The notes under the pieces were generated by a model. It was not told the DNA's origin, ran no database searches, and saw only the letters and a list, made by a program, of their open reading frames with translations. From Ralstonia sp. SET104 (GTDB lineage: Bacteria > Pseudomonadota > Gammaproteobacteria > Burkholderiales > Burkholderiaceae), in contig NZ_BHVX01000003.1 in NCBI RefSeq assembly GCF_003851545.1, positions 310,001 to 374,000 on the forward strand: a DNA stretch of 64,000 nucleotides, given 5' to 3'. The position numbers were made by a program, and so were the translations under genes. Every line of letters begins with the position of its first letter. Position 1 is the stretch's first letter. Shown one piece after another: positions 9,929 through 18,419 of the stretch.

Positions 9929-10894
9929 TCAGGCTGCGGCAGCCAGTGTGCTGGCCGGGTCCGCATGCATGGTGGCGAAGCCCGCAATCCATTCAGGGAT
10001 GGCGCGGTAGTAATCGAGCGAAGCGCTGTACGGGCCGGAAGCCGCAAGGGCCGCAAACGCCGCAACCCATGTGCGGATCTCGTGCGCCGACTTGCCGCCC
10101 TCGCGCGTAATGGCGTCGTTGGTCATGCCGTCCACGGCGGCCAACTCGCCCGAGGCGAGACACGCGAGGAAGGCGCGGTCCCACTCGGGGTTGAGCGGAT
10201 GCATACGACTGTCACCAGCCGCAAACGCCTGCGCGGCCGCCACCGTGCGAGCCTGGCGCGCCGCGCGGGATTCCGCAGACTGATTGCGTCCGGCGATCAG
10301 CCGTTCGGCGACCTCGGCGCTTGCACCCATCAGTTCAGGCACCGGCGGCTCGTGCGAAATGCCGCCCGACCCAACGATCAGCACACGCTTGCCCGTGCGG
10401 GAAAGAAAGCGTCCGACGGCATCGCCAAGCAGGCGGGCACGGCGCAGCGTCGCCATCGGGGGCGCGACGGAGTTGATGAAGACGGGAATGACGGGGTAGC
10501 GATCGATGCCGCCGGTCAGCGCCTCGAGAGCATCTGCGCAACCGTGGTCGACCTGCATGCGGTACGAAAAAGCGACGTCGACGTCTGCCGCGAGCACGTG
10601 CTCGGCCAGCGCTCTTGCCAGGTCGCTTGGCACCGGCAGTGTGCCGGCCAGGCTTTTGAAGTCGCCAATCGCGGTGGCCGCTGCCCCGATGCAAAAGGGC
10701 GGCATCACGTCATAAAAGAAGCCGTTGAAGTGATCCGGCGCGAAGATGACGATCAATTCGGGGGCGAACGCCCGCACACGCTCCCGCGCGGCAGCCTGCA
10801 CGCGCTCGACCTCGGCGACGATGTCAGGAGCGGGGTCGAAGTAGCCGTGCAACGGCGTATGCGAGAGACATTCCAGGGTCATCGTCATCGTCAT
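9929..10894 (-). CDS. mhpB: 2,3-dihydroxyphenylpropionate 1,2-dioxygenase
   Basis: A 321-residue extradiol ring-cleavage dioxygenase of the LigB (class III) type. The first iron-site motif is [15 protein letters not shown] at the N-terminus. [20 protein letters not shown] follows, and [12 protein letters not shown] contains a further conserved His. It opens 2,3-dihydroxyphenylpropionate at the meta position. The start overlaps the stop of mhpA by 4 bp (ATGA), which supports translational coupling and decides the start. Confidence 0.93.
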   Translation of the reverse strand: MTMTMTLECLSHTPLHGYFDPAPDIVAEVERVQAAARERVRAFAPELIVIFAPDHFNGFFYDVMPPFCIGAAATAIGDFKSLAGTLPVPSDLARALAEHVLAADVDVAFSYRMQVDHGCADALEALTGGIDRYPVIPVFINSVAPPMATLRRARLLGDAVGRFLSRTGKRVLIVGSGGISHEPPVPELMGASAEVAERLIAGRNQSAESRAARQARTVAAAQAFAAGDSRMHPLNPEWDRAFLACLASGELAAVDGMTNDAITREGGKSAHEIRTWVAAFAALAASGPYSASLDYYRAIPEWIAGFATMHADPASTLAAAA

Positions 10895-12747
10895 GCTCCC
10901 ACTGCTTGTGTGGCGGTGATGGGTTCGGGCTGCGGGCGCGGTGATCGCGATGGCGGTGTCGCGCAGGTTTGGGCCAGCACATCGGTCATGCCAAGCTTTT
11001 CGGCCAGTGCGACGATGGCATTGGAGACTTCCTGCGGACCGCACACACCAGCGACAAAGCGGTCCGGACGCAGCAAGACGACCGATGCCGGCTGGTGGCT
11101 GAACCAGTCCTTCAGCCGGCCGGTCACATCACCGATGGCAATCACGCCTTGCGGCACGTCGTCGGTGTGCTCCAGTTGCACATCCGGTTTCGCGATGACA
11201 AAGCGCATGCCGGCTTTTGCGCACAGGGCACGCGCTTGCTGCGTGAGCCCGAAGGTCGGGTCTGTACCCCAGCCGATGATGGCAAAGCCATTGCCGATCA
11301 CATCGTCTAGCAGCGCGAGCCGCCCGTCGTCGGTGCGTACCCGCGGCTGAATGAACAGGCGGCCGACAGGTGACCCAGCGTGCGGGTCACGCCCATAAGC
11401 CAGGCGCCCGAGGAATGAATCGCGCTTCTCGCTCATCAACCCGAGCAGCCGCCCCGGAGCAGAGTTGCCGGCACGATCCAACACGCGGGCGAGCCAGCCG
11501 CCGGTCCGGGCGGGCGGTGGCAGCAGAACGACACCCTCTTCGTAGCGGGGCATCGGTTTGAAACGCATTTCAACAAAGTAGCGCTTGACCGACGGCAGGA
11601 TGTTGAACGTGCGCACAAAGGCGTCTCGGAACCGAACGCCAAACCGTGTGGTGGGAGCAAAGATGTCACCCGCCACTTCGGAAAGATGGATCATCGAGCG
11701 GGCGTGGGCCCGGCGCTCGGAGGTGTAGGTATCGAGCAGGCACTGGTCTGCCTGGGCCTTCACGACCATTGCGAGCTTCCAACCGAGATTGTTGGCATCT
11801 CGGATGCCGCTGTTGTAACCCTGGCCCTGCCAGACCGGCATGATGTGTGCCGCATCACCCGCAAGCAGGACGCGGTTGACCCGGAACGTCGACGCCAGCC
11901 GTGCGTTGTGGGTGTAGACGCGTTTGCGAATGTAGTCGACCTTGTCCGGATGGGCGACGACCTTGCGGATCAGGGCTGCCATGTTCTCAGGCTTGGACAG
12001 CTCCTCCTCGGTTTCGCCAGGCATGACCATGAACTCGAAGCGGCGGATACCATGCGGAAGCGCCGCCGACACATAAGGCCGTTCGTGATCGCAATGCAGG
12101 TAGACGTGGGGGCACCCGAGCGGATCGTTGCGTACGTCCACGACAATCCATTGGTTCGGTTTCGTGCGCCCCTCAAACGGTACCTCCAGCGTACGGCGCA
12201 CGAGACTGTTCCCGCCATCAGCGCCGACCACGTATGCAGCACGGATGGTGTGCAGTTCCCCGTCGGCTGTACGCGTCTCGATGGTCACGCCATCGGCATC
12301 CTGCCGTAGGCCTTCGACCCCATGACCGAACAAGACCTGCACATGCTCGAAGCGCTTCAACCCCTCGAACAGCACGCGATCGGCCAGCGGCTGGATAAAG
12401 GCATTACGGCGCGACCAGCCAAACTCGTCGGTGCGCGGCTCAATGGACGCGAAGCAATGGCCGTCGCGTGTGACGAAGCGCATCCAGTGGTCGGGCGTCG
12501 TGTGCGGCAGCAGATCGCTGGCCAGCCCAACGGCCTGGAACACCCGGAAGGCTTCGTCATCCAGCCCAATGGCACGCGGGTAGTCGATCAGGTGGTCGAG
12601 CTTTTCGACCAGCGTGACGCGCACACCCTGTAGACCAAGGATGTTGGCGATCATCAGTCCCACCGGGCCGGCACCGACGATGACAACCTCGGTTGATAAG
12701 ACGGTGGAACGGCTATCCGGTGCCGTCTTCGTGGCGAACTTATTCAT
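10891..12747 (-). CDS. mhpA: 3-(3-hydroxyphenyl)propionate hydroxylase
   Basis: A 618-residue FAD-dependent aromatic hydroxylase (PheA/TfdB-like), first enzyme of the operon. The FAD-binding motif [20 protein letters not shown] is near residue 24, the DG motif [10 protein letters not shown] near residue 178, and the second FAD contact [17 protein letters not shown] near residue 300. The C-terminal extension of about 200 residues is normal for MhpA. It hydroxylates 3-(3-hydroxyphenyl)propionate to the 2,3-dihydroxy compound with NADH and O2. The ATG at 12747 has AGGAGA upstream. The promoter must lie in the 336-bp gap shared with the divergent regulator. Confidence 0.93.
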   Translation of the reverse strand: MNKFATKTAPDSRSTVLSTEVVIVGAGPVGLMIANILGLQGVRVTLVEKLDHLIDYPRAIGLDDEAFRVFQAVGLASDLLPHTTPDHWMRFVTRDGHCFASIEPRTDEFGWSRRNAFIQPLADRVLFEGLKRFEHVQVLFGHGVEGLRQDADGVTIETRTADGELHTIRAAYVVGADGGNSLVRRTLEVPFEGRTKPNQWIVVDVRNDPLGCPHVYLHCDHERPYVSAALPHGIRRFEFMVMPGETEEELSKPENMAALIRKVVAHPDKVDYIRKRVYTHNARLASTFRVNRVLLAGDAAHIMPVWQGQGYNSGIRDANNLGWKLAMVVKAQADQCLLDTYTSERRAHARSMIHLSEVAGDIFAPTTRFGVRFRDAFVRTFNILPSVKRYFVEMRFKPMPRYEEGVVLLPPPARTGGWLARVLDRAGNSAPGRLLGLMSEKRDSFLGRLAYGRDPHAGSPVGRLFIQPRVRTDDGRLALLDDVIGNGFAIIGWGTDPTFGLTQQARALCAKAGMRFVIAKPDVQLEHTDDVPQGVIAIGDVTGRLKDWFSHQPASVVLLRPDRFVAGVCGPQEVSNAIVALAEKLGMTDVLAQTCATPPSRSPRPQPEPITATQAVGA

Positions 12748-13083
12748 TGAGTCTCCTATTCGCAAGGCGAACGCGCCCCTACGCCAGACGCGTGTCGGCG
12801 CTGTGCTGCAATCAATTGATTAAAGAACGGCCCGAGGCGGCCGCTCGTCGGTCAGGCGCTGTTGTGGTCTGACGATGTGCTCGGCAAAGCGAGGGTTGCA
12901 CTGCTGGTTGTCTGGGCGCGGATCAGCCCGGGAAGAGGCTGATAGTGGGCTCGACAAATCATGGGGGGCGTCTCCGTTGTATGTCTGGTTTTGAGAGGAG
13001 TCTAGGCACGGACGCACACCCGCTCAACAATTTCTCCGAAATGTGCATAGAATGCACATCGTTGATTATTAGGGGATTTTTCC
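12748..13083. promoter_or_regulatory. divergent control region of mhpA and the IclR regulator
   Basis: This 336-bp intergenic stretch carries no gene. It separates the mhpA start on the minus strand from the regulator start on the plus strand and must hold both promoters. The only strong signal I see is the perfect palindrome at 13041-13059, listed separately. No -10/-35 pair was clear enough to call. Confidence 0.6.
13041..13059. promoter_or_regulatory. perfect palindrome, probable IclR/MhpR-type operator
   Basis: ATGTGCAT and ATGCACAT form perfect 8-bp arms around AGA. The GTGCA core resembles the GTGCAC half-sites I recall from the E. coli MhpR operator. It lies 25 bp upstream of the regulator's GTG start and about 290 bp from mhpA. 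It could serve autoregulation, activation of mhpA from a distance, or both. Confidence 0.7.
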
Positions 13084-13875
13084 GTGGGAACATACGCAAA
13101 CGTGCGCGGCCTGGCGCGCGGCCTGCAGGTGTTGCGGGCACTCAATGCCATGGAGAACGGCCGTGCAACAAGCCAGCAATTGAGCGAGGCGACGGGCCTG
13201 CATCGGACCACCGTCCGGCGTTTGCTGGAGACACTGGTGGAGGAAAATTTCGTGCGTCGCAGTGTTTCCGACGACACCTTCCGGCTCACACTCAACGTGC
13301 GCGCTCTCAGCGAGGGGTTCACCGATGACGAGCGCATTGCGACCGTCGCGCCACCGATCATGGGCCAGTTGATGCAGCGCGTGGTGTGGCCTTCCGACCT
13401 GACAACGCCGGACGGCGATGCCATGATCATTCGCGAGACGACGCATCGGTTCAGCCCGCTGTCGTTTCATCGATCGATGGTGGGCCGGCGTCTACCAATG
13501 CTGCTAACTGCCTCTGGGCGTGCCTACTTTGCTATGTGCCCCGAGGCTGAGCGCGAGGACATTCTGGAGCTATTGCGCTCGGGAGCGGGCGGGGAACAGC
13601 AACGCAAGCTGGCTTTAGACGAAACCTATATCCGCAACCTCGTTCGCCAAACGCGTAGAGATGGCTTTGGCTCCAATCATGGCGATTGGTCAGACCAGCG
13701 AAAAATCGGCGCGGTTGCTGTAGCGATAACACTGGATGGCCGAGTGCTCGCCAGCCTGAATGTCGTTTATCTGGAGCAGGCAATCAACCAGGCTGAGGCA
13801 GTGCGGCGATTCGTGCCGGAGCTACAGCGCGCCGCGGCGGAGATGCTCAGCCTCTTGGCGAAAGCGCCATATTGA
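13084..13875 (+). CDS. mhpR: IclR-family regulator of the mhp operon
   Basis: A 263-residue IclR-type protein. The N-terminal winged helix-turn-helix is clear (TSQQLSEATGLHRTTVRRLL at about residues 29-48), followed by the ligand-binding domain ending near residue 250. The start is a GTG at 13084 in an AT-richer stretch. In E. coli, MhpR activates mhp genes with hydroxyphenylpropionate as inducer, and the divergent position next to mhpA fits the same job here. The symbol is assigned by context and family. Confidence 0.85.
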   Translation: MGTYANVRGLARGLQVLRALNAMENGRATSQQLSEATGLHRTTVRRLLETLVEENFVRRSVSDDTFRLTLNVRALSEGFTDDERIATVAPPIMGQLMQRVVWPSDLTTPDGDAMIIRETTHRFSPLSFHRSMVGRRLPMLLTASGRAYFAMCPEAEREDILELLRSGAGGEQQRKLALDETYIRNLVRQTRRDGFGSNHGDWSDQRKIGAVAVAITLDGRVLASLNVVYLEQAINQAEAVRRFVPELQRAAAEMLSLLAKAPY

Positions 13876-14088
13876 GCAACTTGCTCCTATACCGCCGACG
13901 GTCTGCGTGCCCCGCCTCCATACGCCTGACCACGACCAAGCGGCCATGGGCAAGCAACCCTTTTACCCCCCCCCAAAAAGCACACGGGCCCAGCGACAAT
14001 TCCTCATTTTGCACATCGGCTGGCGCAGCATGTTGCTTGTCGGTGGGGTGGTGCCTCATTTGCTCGTGCCGGCACTATGGTTGCAGGT

Positions 14089-14118
14089 CAACCGCTGGCG
14101 ATCTACGCGGTGCAGCAG
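14089..14118 (+). repeat. 30-bp repeat, copy 1
   Basis: The stretch CAACCGCTGGCGATCTACGC and the 10 bases after it (GGTGCAGCAG) recur at 35749-35778 with one mismatch. On the plus strand the frame reads QPLAIYAVQQ here and QPLTIYAVQQ there, so it may be a piece of a once-shared coding sequence. It lies just past the stop of a small minus-strand gene. Confidence 0.6.
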
Positions 14119-14131
14119 ATCGGCAAAACAA

Positions 14132-14416
14132 CTACTGGGAGGCCATTGTCTGTCCCGGGGAAAATCCGTCAATGATGGCCTCAGCCATCCTTGTAGCGCC
14201 CCGCCTGGCCATGCCAATGCTTTCCCAATGGTCGGTCTGCAACGCGAAAATACGAGAATGTTCAGTGCCAGGAGGTGTCCCCTCGTCGCAGATCAACACA
14301 GAAGCGCTGTAAGACCGATCAGGACGCCGTTCATGCCATTCACGAGGCGGGTCAAAGAGGTAGATCAGGGGGTAAACATCGAACCCCTTGTAGCGGCAAG
14401 TCGGATAGGCGTCCAC
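14132..14416 (-). CDS. small protein of a duplicated family (copy 2), function unknown
   Basis: A 94-residue protein clearly paralogous to the one encoded at 14942-15226. Shared blocks are YKGFDVYPLIY, RRPDRSYSASVLIC, PGTEHSRIFAL and GMARRGATRMAEAIIDG. The GTG at 14416 is chosen because AAAGGAG lies just upstream and because it gives exactly the length of the paralogue. The protein is soluble, with no signal or membrane segment. I do not recognise the family. Both copies follow another small gene on the same strand. Confidence 0.65.
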   Translation of the reverse strand: MDAYPTCRYKGFDVYPLIYLFDPPREWHERRPDRSYSASVLICDEGTPPGTEHSRIFALQTDHWESIGMARRGATRMAEAIIDGFSPGQTMASQ

Positions 14417-14511
14417 GGCAGTCTCCTTTGAAAGGGGTGGCCCCACTGTACGCTCTTTACGCTTGCTTCGTCGCACTATCCTCGAACAAGAAAGTGCGGA
14501 CAAAGCGGCCT

Positions 14512-14859
14512 TTATACGCCACGTGATCCCGCCGGTTTGAGATCTCCTTGCCAAGGCTGCACGCGCATATCGAGGGTATGGTCGCCCTGTGCAGTTTTCG
14601 CGTGAAGGCTGTCGCGAATCACCTGCCCAATGGCCAAGCGACACAACGTCTCGACGCTGCCCATGGCTGCGGATGCCAGATCGGGCGCACTTGCCAACAC
14701 CCTGAAGGACCGTCTCCCTTCACCCACGAAACTGGTGAACTGCACGCAGTTCGGCTGCCCATCGCGGATAAAGCCGACCGTGATGGAATACGCCATGCTC
14801 TTTGCAGCTCCGGGGAGAGTGCAAAGAAAGCTCGTCTTGTCTGACGCATGAGTCATCAT
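14512..14859 (-). CDS. small protein of unknown function, upstream of copy 2
   Basis: A 115-residue reading frame preceded by AGGAAG seven bases ahead of the first of two adjacent ATG codons. A shorter start at MAYSITVGFI (14796) is also possible. Its C-terminal third (from SVETLCRLAIGQVI to LDMRVQ) has faint likeness to the end of the small protein at 15317-15643, which occupies the same position ahead of the other paralogue. No motif is recognised. Coding status is moderate: it rests on the ribosome site, the lack of a competing gene and the parallel arrangement. Confidence 0.45.
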   Translation of the reverse strand: MMTHASDKTSFLCTLPGAAKSMAYSITVGFIRDGQPNCVQFTSFVGEGRRSFRVLASAPDLASAAMGSVETLCRLAIGQVIRDSLHAKTAQGDHTLDMRVQPWQGDLKPAGSRGV

Positions 14860-14941
14860 GCTTCCTGGCTGGTCCTGCGAGCAACATGCCTCGCCAACGC
14901 AATATCAAAAAGGCCGGCGCTACAGAAACACGTCGCGCGCG

Positions 14942-15226
14942 TTACAGCGACGCTACCGATTCGCCGGCTACCAAACCATTGATGACGTCCTCTCCGAACT
15001 TCAGCACGCCCCGTCTGGCGGTACCGACGTTCTCCCACGCAGTCGGAGCCATTCGAAAAACGCGCGAGTGCTCGGCGCCAGGTTGATGTCCTGTGCGGCA
15101 GATCACTACCGATGCGTTGAACGTGCGATCGGGACGCTTGCGTGGCCATGACTGGGCCGTCTCAGTCCTGTACACCAATGGATACAGGTCGAAACCCTTA
15201 TACGTGGCTGACGGGCTTGCATTCAT
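14942..15226 (-). CDS. small protein of a duplicated family (copy 1), function unknown
   Basis: A 94-residue protein with GGAG six bases ahead of the ATG at 15226. It aligns along its length with the protein at 14132-14416: YKGFDLYPLVY, KRPDRTFNASVVIC, PGAEHSRVFRM and GTARRGVLKFGEDVINGL. About half of the positions are identical by eye. That conservation of reading frame between two copies is good evidence that both are or were real genes. No function can be given. Confidence 0.7.
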   Translation of the reverse strand: MNASPSATYKGFDLYPLVYRTETAQSWPRKRPDRTFNASVVICRTGHQPGAEHSRVFRMAPTAWENVGTARRGVLKFGEDVINGLVAGESVASL

Positions 15227-15316
15227 GACTGGCTCCAACCGATGGTGTGCGTGATCGATGCCCGGCTAGACATCGACATTGACTGCTAACGGCAATCCGC
15301 TGACTAGCCGCGGCGG

Positions 15317-15643
15317 TTATGAGTCCGCCCCTAGATGATCGACGGTGATCTCGAGCATCCGATCCCCACGGTCTGCTTGGGTATGCATGCCCAACTGCGC
15401 CCGCAGAAAGCGGTCAAGCATGCACTGCAACAGGCAGAGATCTTGCCGATCTGCGTGCATCAATTGATTCATGAGTTCGTGCGTAAATGCGATCGTCAGC
15501 GTTCTCTCACGCCAGATACGACTGTCGAACTCAGGCACTTGCCAGTTTGCTCCGAGCACACTCGGTCCCGAGCGCCAAGTCTGCACATCTTGCCCGGTTA
15601 TTTCGTCCAGCACCGGTTTGGTAAACGCGACAAGGTCGAGCAT
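15317..15643 (-). CDS. small protein of unknown function, upstream of copy 1
   Basis: A 108-residue protein starting at the ATG at 15643 (the preceding codon is GTG), with GGAGATCC just upstream. It begins MLDLVAFTKPVLDEITGQDV and ends with a His/Asp-rich segment. It is the first of four closely spaced small genes on this strand. Weak C-terminal similarity to the protein at 14512-14859 suggests the two-gene unit was duplicated, but this half is uncertain. No known domain is recognised. Confidence 0.55.
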   Translation of the reverse strand: MLDLVAFTKPVLDEITGQDVQTWRSGPSVLGANWQVPEFDSRIWRERTLTIAFTHELMNQLMHADRQDLCLLQCMLDRFLRAQLGMHTQADRGDRMLEITVDHLGADS

Positions 15644-15829
15644 CACGGATCTCCATGACTTACATCGCGAGTCGGAGCATCAACGGGCAAGCGACCGTGT
15701 GCGGAACGAGAGGATGGTGCCCCACTCTACTCCCATATATGCATGGCTGGGGGGGCGGGCGGGAGCACGAGAGGTGTGAGCGACGAAAAAAAAACCACGA
15801 CGCGGGGTTCTTCCTTGCAGCTTGATCGA

Positions 15830-16021
15830 TCAGATCAGTTCAATCTTGGTCGCCACCGGGCCTTTGGGCCTACGCCGGAGACAAAGCCGATTTTCTGTTC
15901 CTCTTGGAGCGATTTGAACCCATTGCTCCGAACCTCAGAGAAATGCGCAAACAGATCGTTGCTGCCTGCATCAGGCGCAATGGAGCCAAAGCCCTTGGAG
16001 TCGTTGAAGCGGCATGTAGCG
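15830..16021 (-). pseudogene. broken cold-shock protein (CspA family)
   Basis: The frame reads RFNDSKGFGSIAPDAG, then DLFAHFSEVRSNGFKSLQEE, which is the cold-shock domain with its RNP1-like KGFG motif (usually KGFGFI). The expected start (M..GTVKWFND) is corrupted: no methionine and no GTVKW precede RFND. Near the end a one-base shift breaks the last dozen residues. In the next frame GPVATKIELI followed by a stop at 15830 gives a normal ending. Both ends are damaged, so this is a decayed copy. Functional csp genes must lie elsewhere. Confidence 0.75.
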
Positions 16022-16386
16022 CAGGGGTTGCAAGAAACTGTTACTATGCGCCATCTTTGCCCGTCGTTCGAACCGATCGGGCTGGGTGCCTGGCAAGAAG
16101 ACATACAAAGCGCTGGCCACCCGTCGGGCGTACACCCGAATCACCTTGGGCCATACGGCCCATCACCTACCTGACCGGCGGTCTATCCGCTCCGTATGCA
16201 GCGCGCATGTACTGGCGTGCCGGCCTACGCAAGTACGGTCACCTCGTTGCCAATCGCTCTCGCCATGCATTTGTACGCATGCTCCAAAGCGTTGGCCTTA
16301 CCCATCGTGGCGTAGCTCATCAACCGGAAGTGGATTGCCCACGTGCTCCACGCCTGCATCAGCGCTCGCCCGAACCTAGCACTGTA

Positions 16387-16617
16387 TTGAACAAAGTCGA
16401 CTCCCCGTACACGGTATCCGTGTACCCAATTGAACAAGAACCTGGCGTCTGGTTTGCCACCTATCTCATCAACGAGTACAGGGATGGCACGGAACGCCTC
16501 CTCGCCAACGTCTCGATGCGCCACAACGTACACGGCACCGAAGCGCTCGCGAGGAATGCGGCGCGGCTTGCCGGAAGAGCAGCCATCGCACGTCTGACGC
16601 ACCGTCACAAGAACTGA
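16387..16617 (+). CDS. small protein of unknown function
   Basis: A 76-residue frame reading YTVSVYPIEQEPGVWFATYL and ending in a basic tail (LTHRHKN). The composition looks like a real small soluble protein. There is no ATG at the expected place; a TTG at 16387 is the best candidate, and the gene may have lost its original start. A rho-independent terminator follows within 10 bp, which supports transcription in this direction. It resembles the two paralogous small proteins on the other strand only in general style (a VYP-type motif near the N-terminus). Confidence 0.45.
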   Translation: MNKVDSPYTVSVYPIEQEPGVWFATYLINEYRDGTERLLANVSMRHNVHGTEALARNAARLAGRAAIARLTHRHKN

Positions 16618-16625
16618 ATCACGTA

Positions 16626-16646
16626 AGCCGCCTTGGGCGGCTTTTT
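16626..16646 (+). terminator. rho-independent terminator
   Basis: AGCCGCC and GGCGGCT pair around TTG and are followed by TTTT. The hairpin lies 9 bp after the stop of the small gene ending at 16617. Confidence 0.8.
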
Positions 16647-16698
16647 CGCTTGTAGCAATGGCAGGCGCAACCCCAAAGTCAAAGGGAAGGAAATCACC

Positions 16699-16953
16699 AT
16701 GTCTGTCAGCGAAGAATGGGAAGAACTGCATCTGACGCCCGAGGGCTGGAAAGATGGCAGCTATCGGCACGTACCCGGTGATGCGGTCATCGTCACGCCA
16801 CCGGCCAATGATGTGCTGACCGTGCGCAGGCATGTGGCTGCGGTCTACGGCGGGCCGTCGCGCGTAACAGAAGATCGAACACCGCGCACCGATGACATGA
16901 GCCAGATCGAGCAATTGCTGTTGAAGTACGGCGCTCCCGTCTTTGGTGTCTAG
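16699..16953 (+). CDS. small acidic protein of unknown function
   Basis: An 84-residue protein beginning MSVSEEWEELHLTPEGWKDG with AAGGAAA upstream of the ATG. It is acidic at the start and has no signal, membrane segment or recognised domain. It begins 53 bp after the terminator hairpin and probably has its own promoter. The good ribosome site and the protein-like composition support it as a gene. Confidence 0.55.
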   Translation: MSVSEEWEELHLTPEGWKDGSYRHVPGDAVIVTPPANDVLTVRRHVAAVYGGPSRVTEDRTPRTDDMSQIEQLLLKYGAPVFGV

Positions 16954-17052
16954 TCCGACGATGATGCGGAGGAACGCTTCATAGTCCAATGCCACGGTGC
17001 GTTACCCAGCGCCCGCGCCATATCAGGTCCACGTTATTTGAGAGGAGTTGGC

Positions 17053-17286
17053 ATGACACTCTGCCGCGCTTGCCTTGCGATTGAAATCCACAGACTTGGT
17101 GCGTCAGGCCATGCCTTCCTAAGGATCACTGACACACAGCGCATCAAAGCTTCCAAGACTGCAGCCGTCACGGTGAGCACGTTCGCATGCCGCACGTGCG
17201 GCGCGAGCTGGACCTACCGTGAAGGGAAAAACGTGCCCAACCCGGGATGGTCGCTTGGCCAGGAGCCGCCTTCATGGGTTCGTTAG
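17053..17286 (+). CDS. small zinc-ribbon-like protein
   Basis: A 77-residue protein with GAGAGGAG just upstream of the ATG at 17053. Two CxxC pairs, CRAC at the N-terminus and CRTC near residue 53 followed by GASWTYREGKN, suggest one small zinc-binding domain. Such small proteins often bind nucleic acid or other proteins, but no specific function can be given. It follows the previous small gene by 99 bp on the same strand. Confidence 0.55.
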   Translation: MTLCRACLAIEIHRLGASGHAFLRITDTQRIKASKTAAVTVSTFACRTCGASWTYREGKNVPNPGWSLGQEPPSWVR

Positions 17287-17452
17287 CCTCTGGCGTATTA
17301 CCCGAGGCTTTGAGAAACGCTTGGCAACGCCTCAGGAAACTCACTCCAGGAGTGCAACATCGTGAATCGACGCTCCCAGTTCGTTCAGCGCGCACGACTT
17401 AGTCTGTTAAGGCTATTCGCCCCGCTGCCGTTGGCATCGCCTTCGGACACGA

Positions 17453-17596
17453 CTAAGCCGCATCCAGCAAGCTCGGTTGCTGGCGCTCTTGGTGGCGCTT
17501 AATTGCACGTTTGATACTACTCATGTGCCCGCCAAACATGCGTGCGATGGCTGTCTTGGTCATCTGGCCGGAGCACCAAAGGCGTAACGCTTCGGA
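17453..17596 (-). pseudogene. helix-turn-helix remnant
   Basis: A 47-codon open frame reads EALRLWCSGQMTKTAIARMF, then GGHMSSIKRAIKRHQERQ, and stops at 17453. The TKTAIARMFGGHMSSIKRAI part looks like a helix-turn-helix of the kind found in small regulators, resolvases or IS proteins. It is cut by a stop at 17597-17599 and has only an internal ATG (17563). The rest of the 450-bp space from 17287 to 17740 holds nothing I can identify. Confidence 0.4.
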
Positions 17597-17740
17597 TCAG
17601 ACCATGACCCAGACCTCCAAGACCCACGACGGCTGATGGTTGTCCGCAAAGACATAACGCGTTTGCACATCGGCGCGGGGGCCAATCGAATAGAGAGCTC
17701 TAAGTTGGCTCCGGGACCGAGAACATCCGATAGATGCCGG

Positions 17741-18419
17741 TTACAGCTTGAATCCAGCAGTAGAGTCCATCCCCTCGGGCACGACCCGGTCCGCAGCACG
17801 CCGCAGGCATTCCAGCATAGCGAACACCGCAGCGCGCTTCACTCCATCCTCGCGCCAGTACATCGATACCGAGCCGAAGCCGGCCAAGCGTAGCGGCACG
17901 ATGCGCAGGGCACCCAGTTCTTCCAGCCGGCGCGCCGTGCGGTGTGATGCAAGCCCGATCATGTCGCTGTTGTTGAGCAAGGTGAGATTGAGGATGGTCG
18001 AGTTGCTCTCGATGCAGTCGCCCGGCAGAGCCCGCTCGGCGCTGGCGAGTGCCGCCTCCAGCGCGTTCCGGATCGGTGTGCCACGCGGCCAGATTACCCA
18101 ACGGTAGCGTTGCAGCGCTTCCCAGGTCACGTCGCCGCCGACTGCCAATGGGTGGCGAGGACGCGCAACAAAATGGATCGGCTCCATGTACAGCGATTCG
18201 GTCCGCACCTGGGCGTCCTGCAACTCCGGTGCAGACCGGCCGACCACGATGTCGAGCTCGCTCCGGGCGAGTTGCGCCATCAGCCGGTCCATGGTGGTCT
18301 CGATCAGCCGGACCTGCGCCTTTGGCAACCGCTGCATCAGTTGCAGGACAGCCAGCGGCACGGTGTCGGCGGCAGACGCGCCCGATGTGCCCACCACCAG
18401 ACCACTCCCGCCTTGTGAG
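17741..18419 (-). pseudogene. LysR-family regulator missing its DNA-binding domain
   Basis: About 225 residues of a LysR effector-binding domain (PBP2 fold): LVVGTSGASAADTVPLAVLQ, LARSELDIVVGRSAPEL and the C-terminal half are in order to the normal end. The first 90 or so residues with the winged helix-turn-helix are absent. The similarity ends abruptly around 18419, exactly where a divergent monooxygenase fragment begins. Without the DNA-binding domain it cannot work as a regulator. The ancestral gene probably controlled the neighbouring hydroxybenzoate hydroxylase. Confidence 0.85.

Noticed and set aside
8674-10110. A 478-codon frame on the plus strand
   Set aside because: Antisense to mhpF and mhpD, both well recognised enzymes of the mhp operon.
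16225-16995. A 256-codon minus-strand frame over the small genes at 16.4-16.95 kb
   Set aside because: It would span the terminator at 16626-16646 and run against two small genes with ribosome sites. No similarity is seen.
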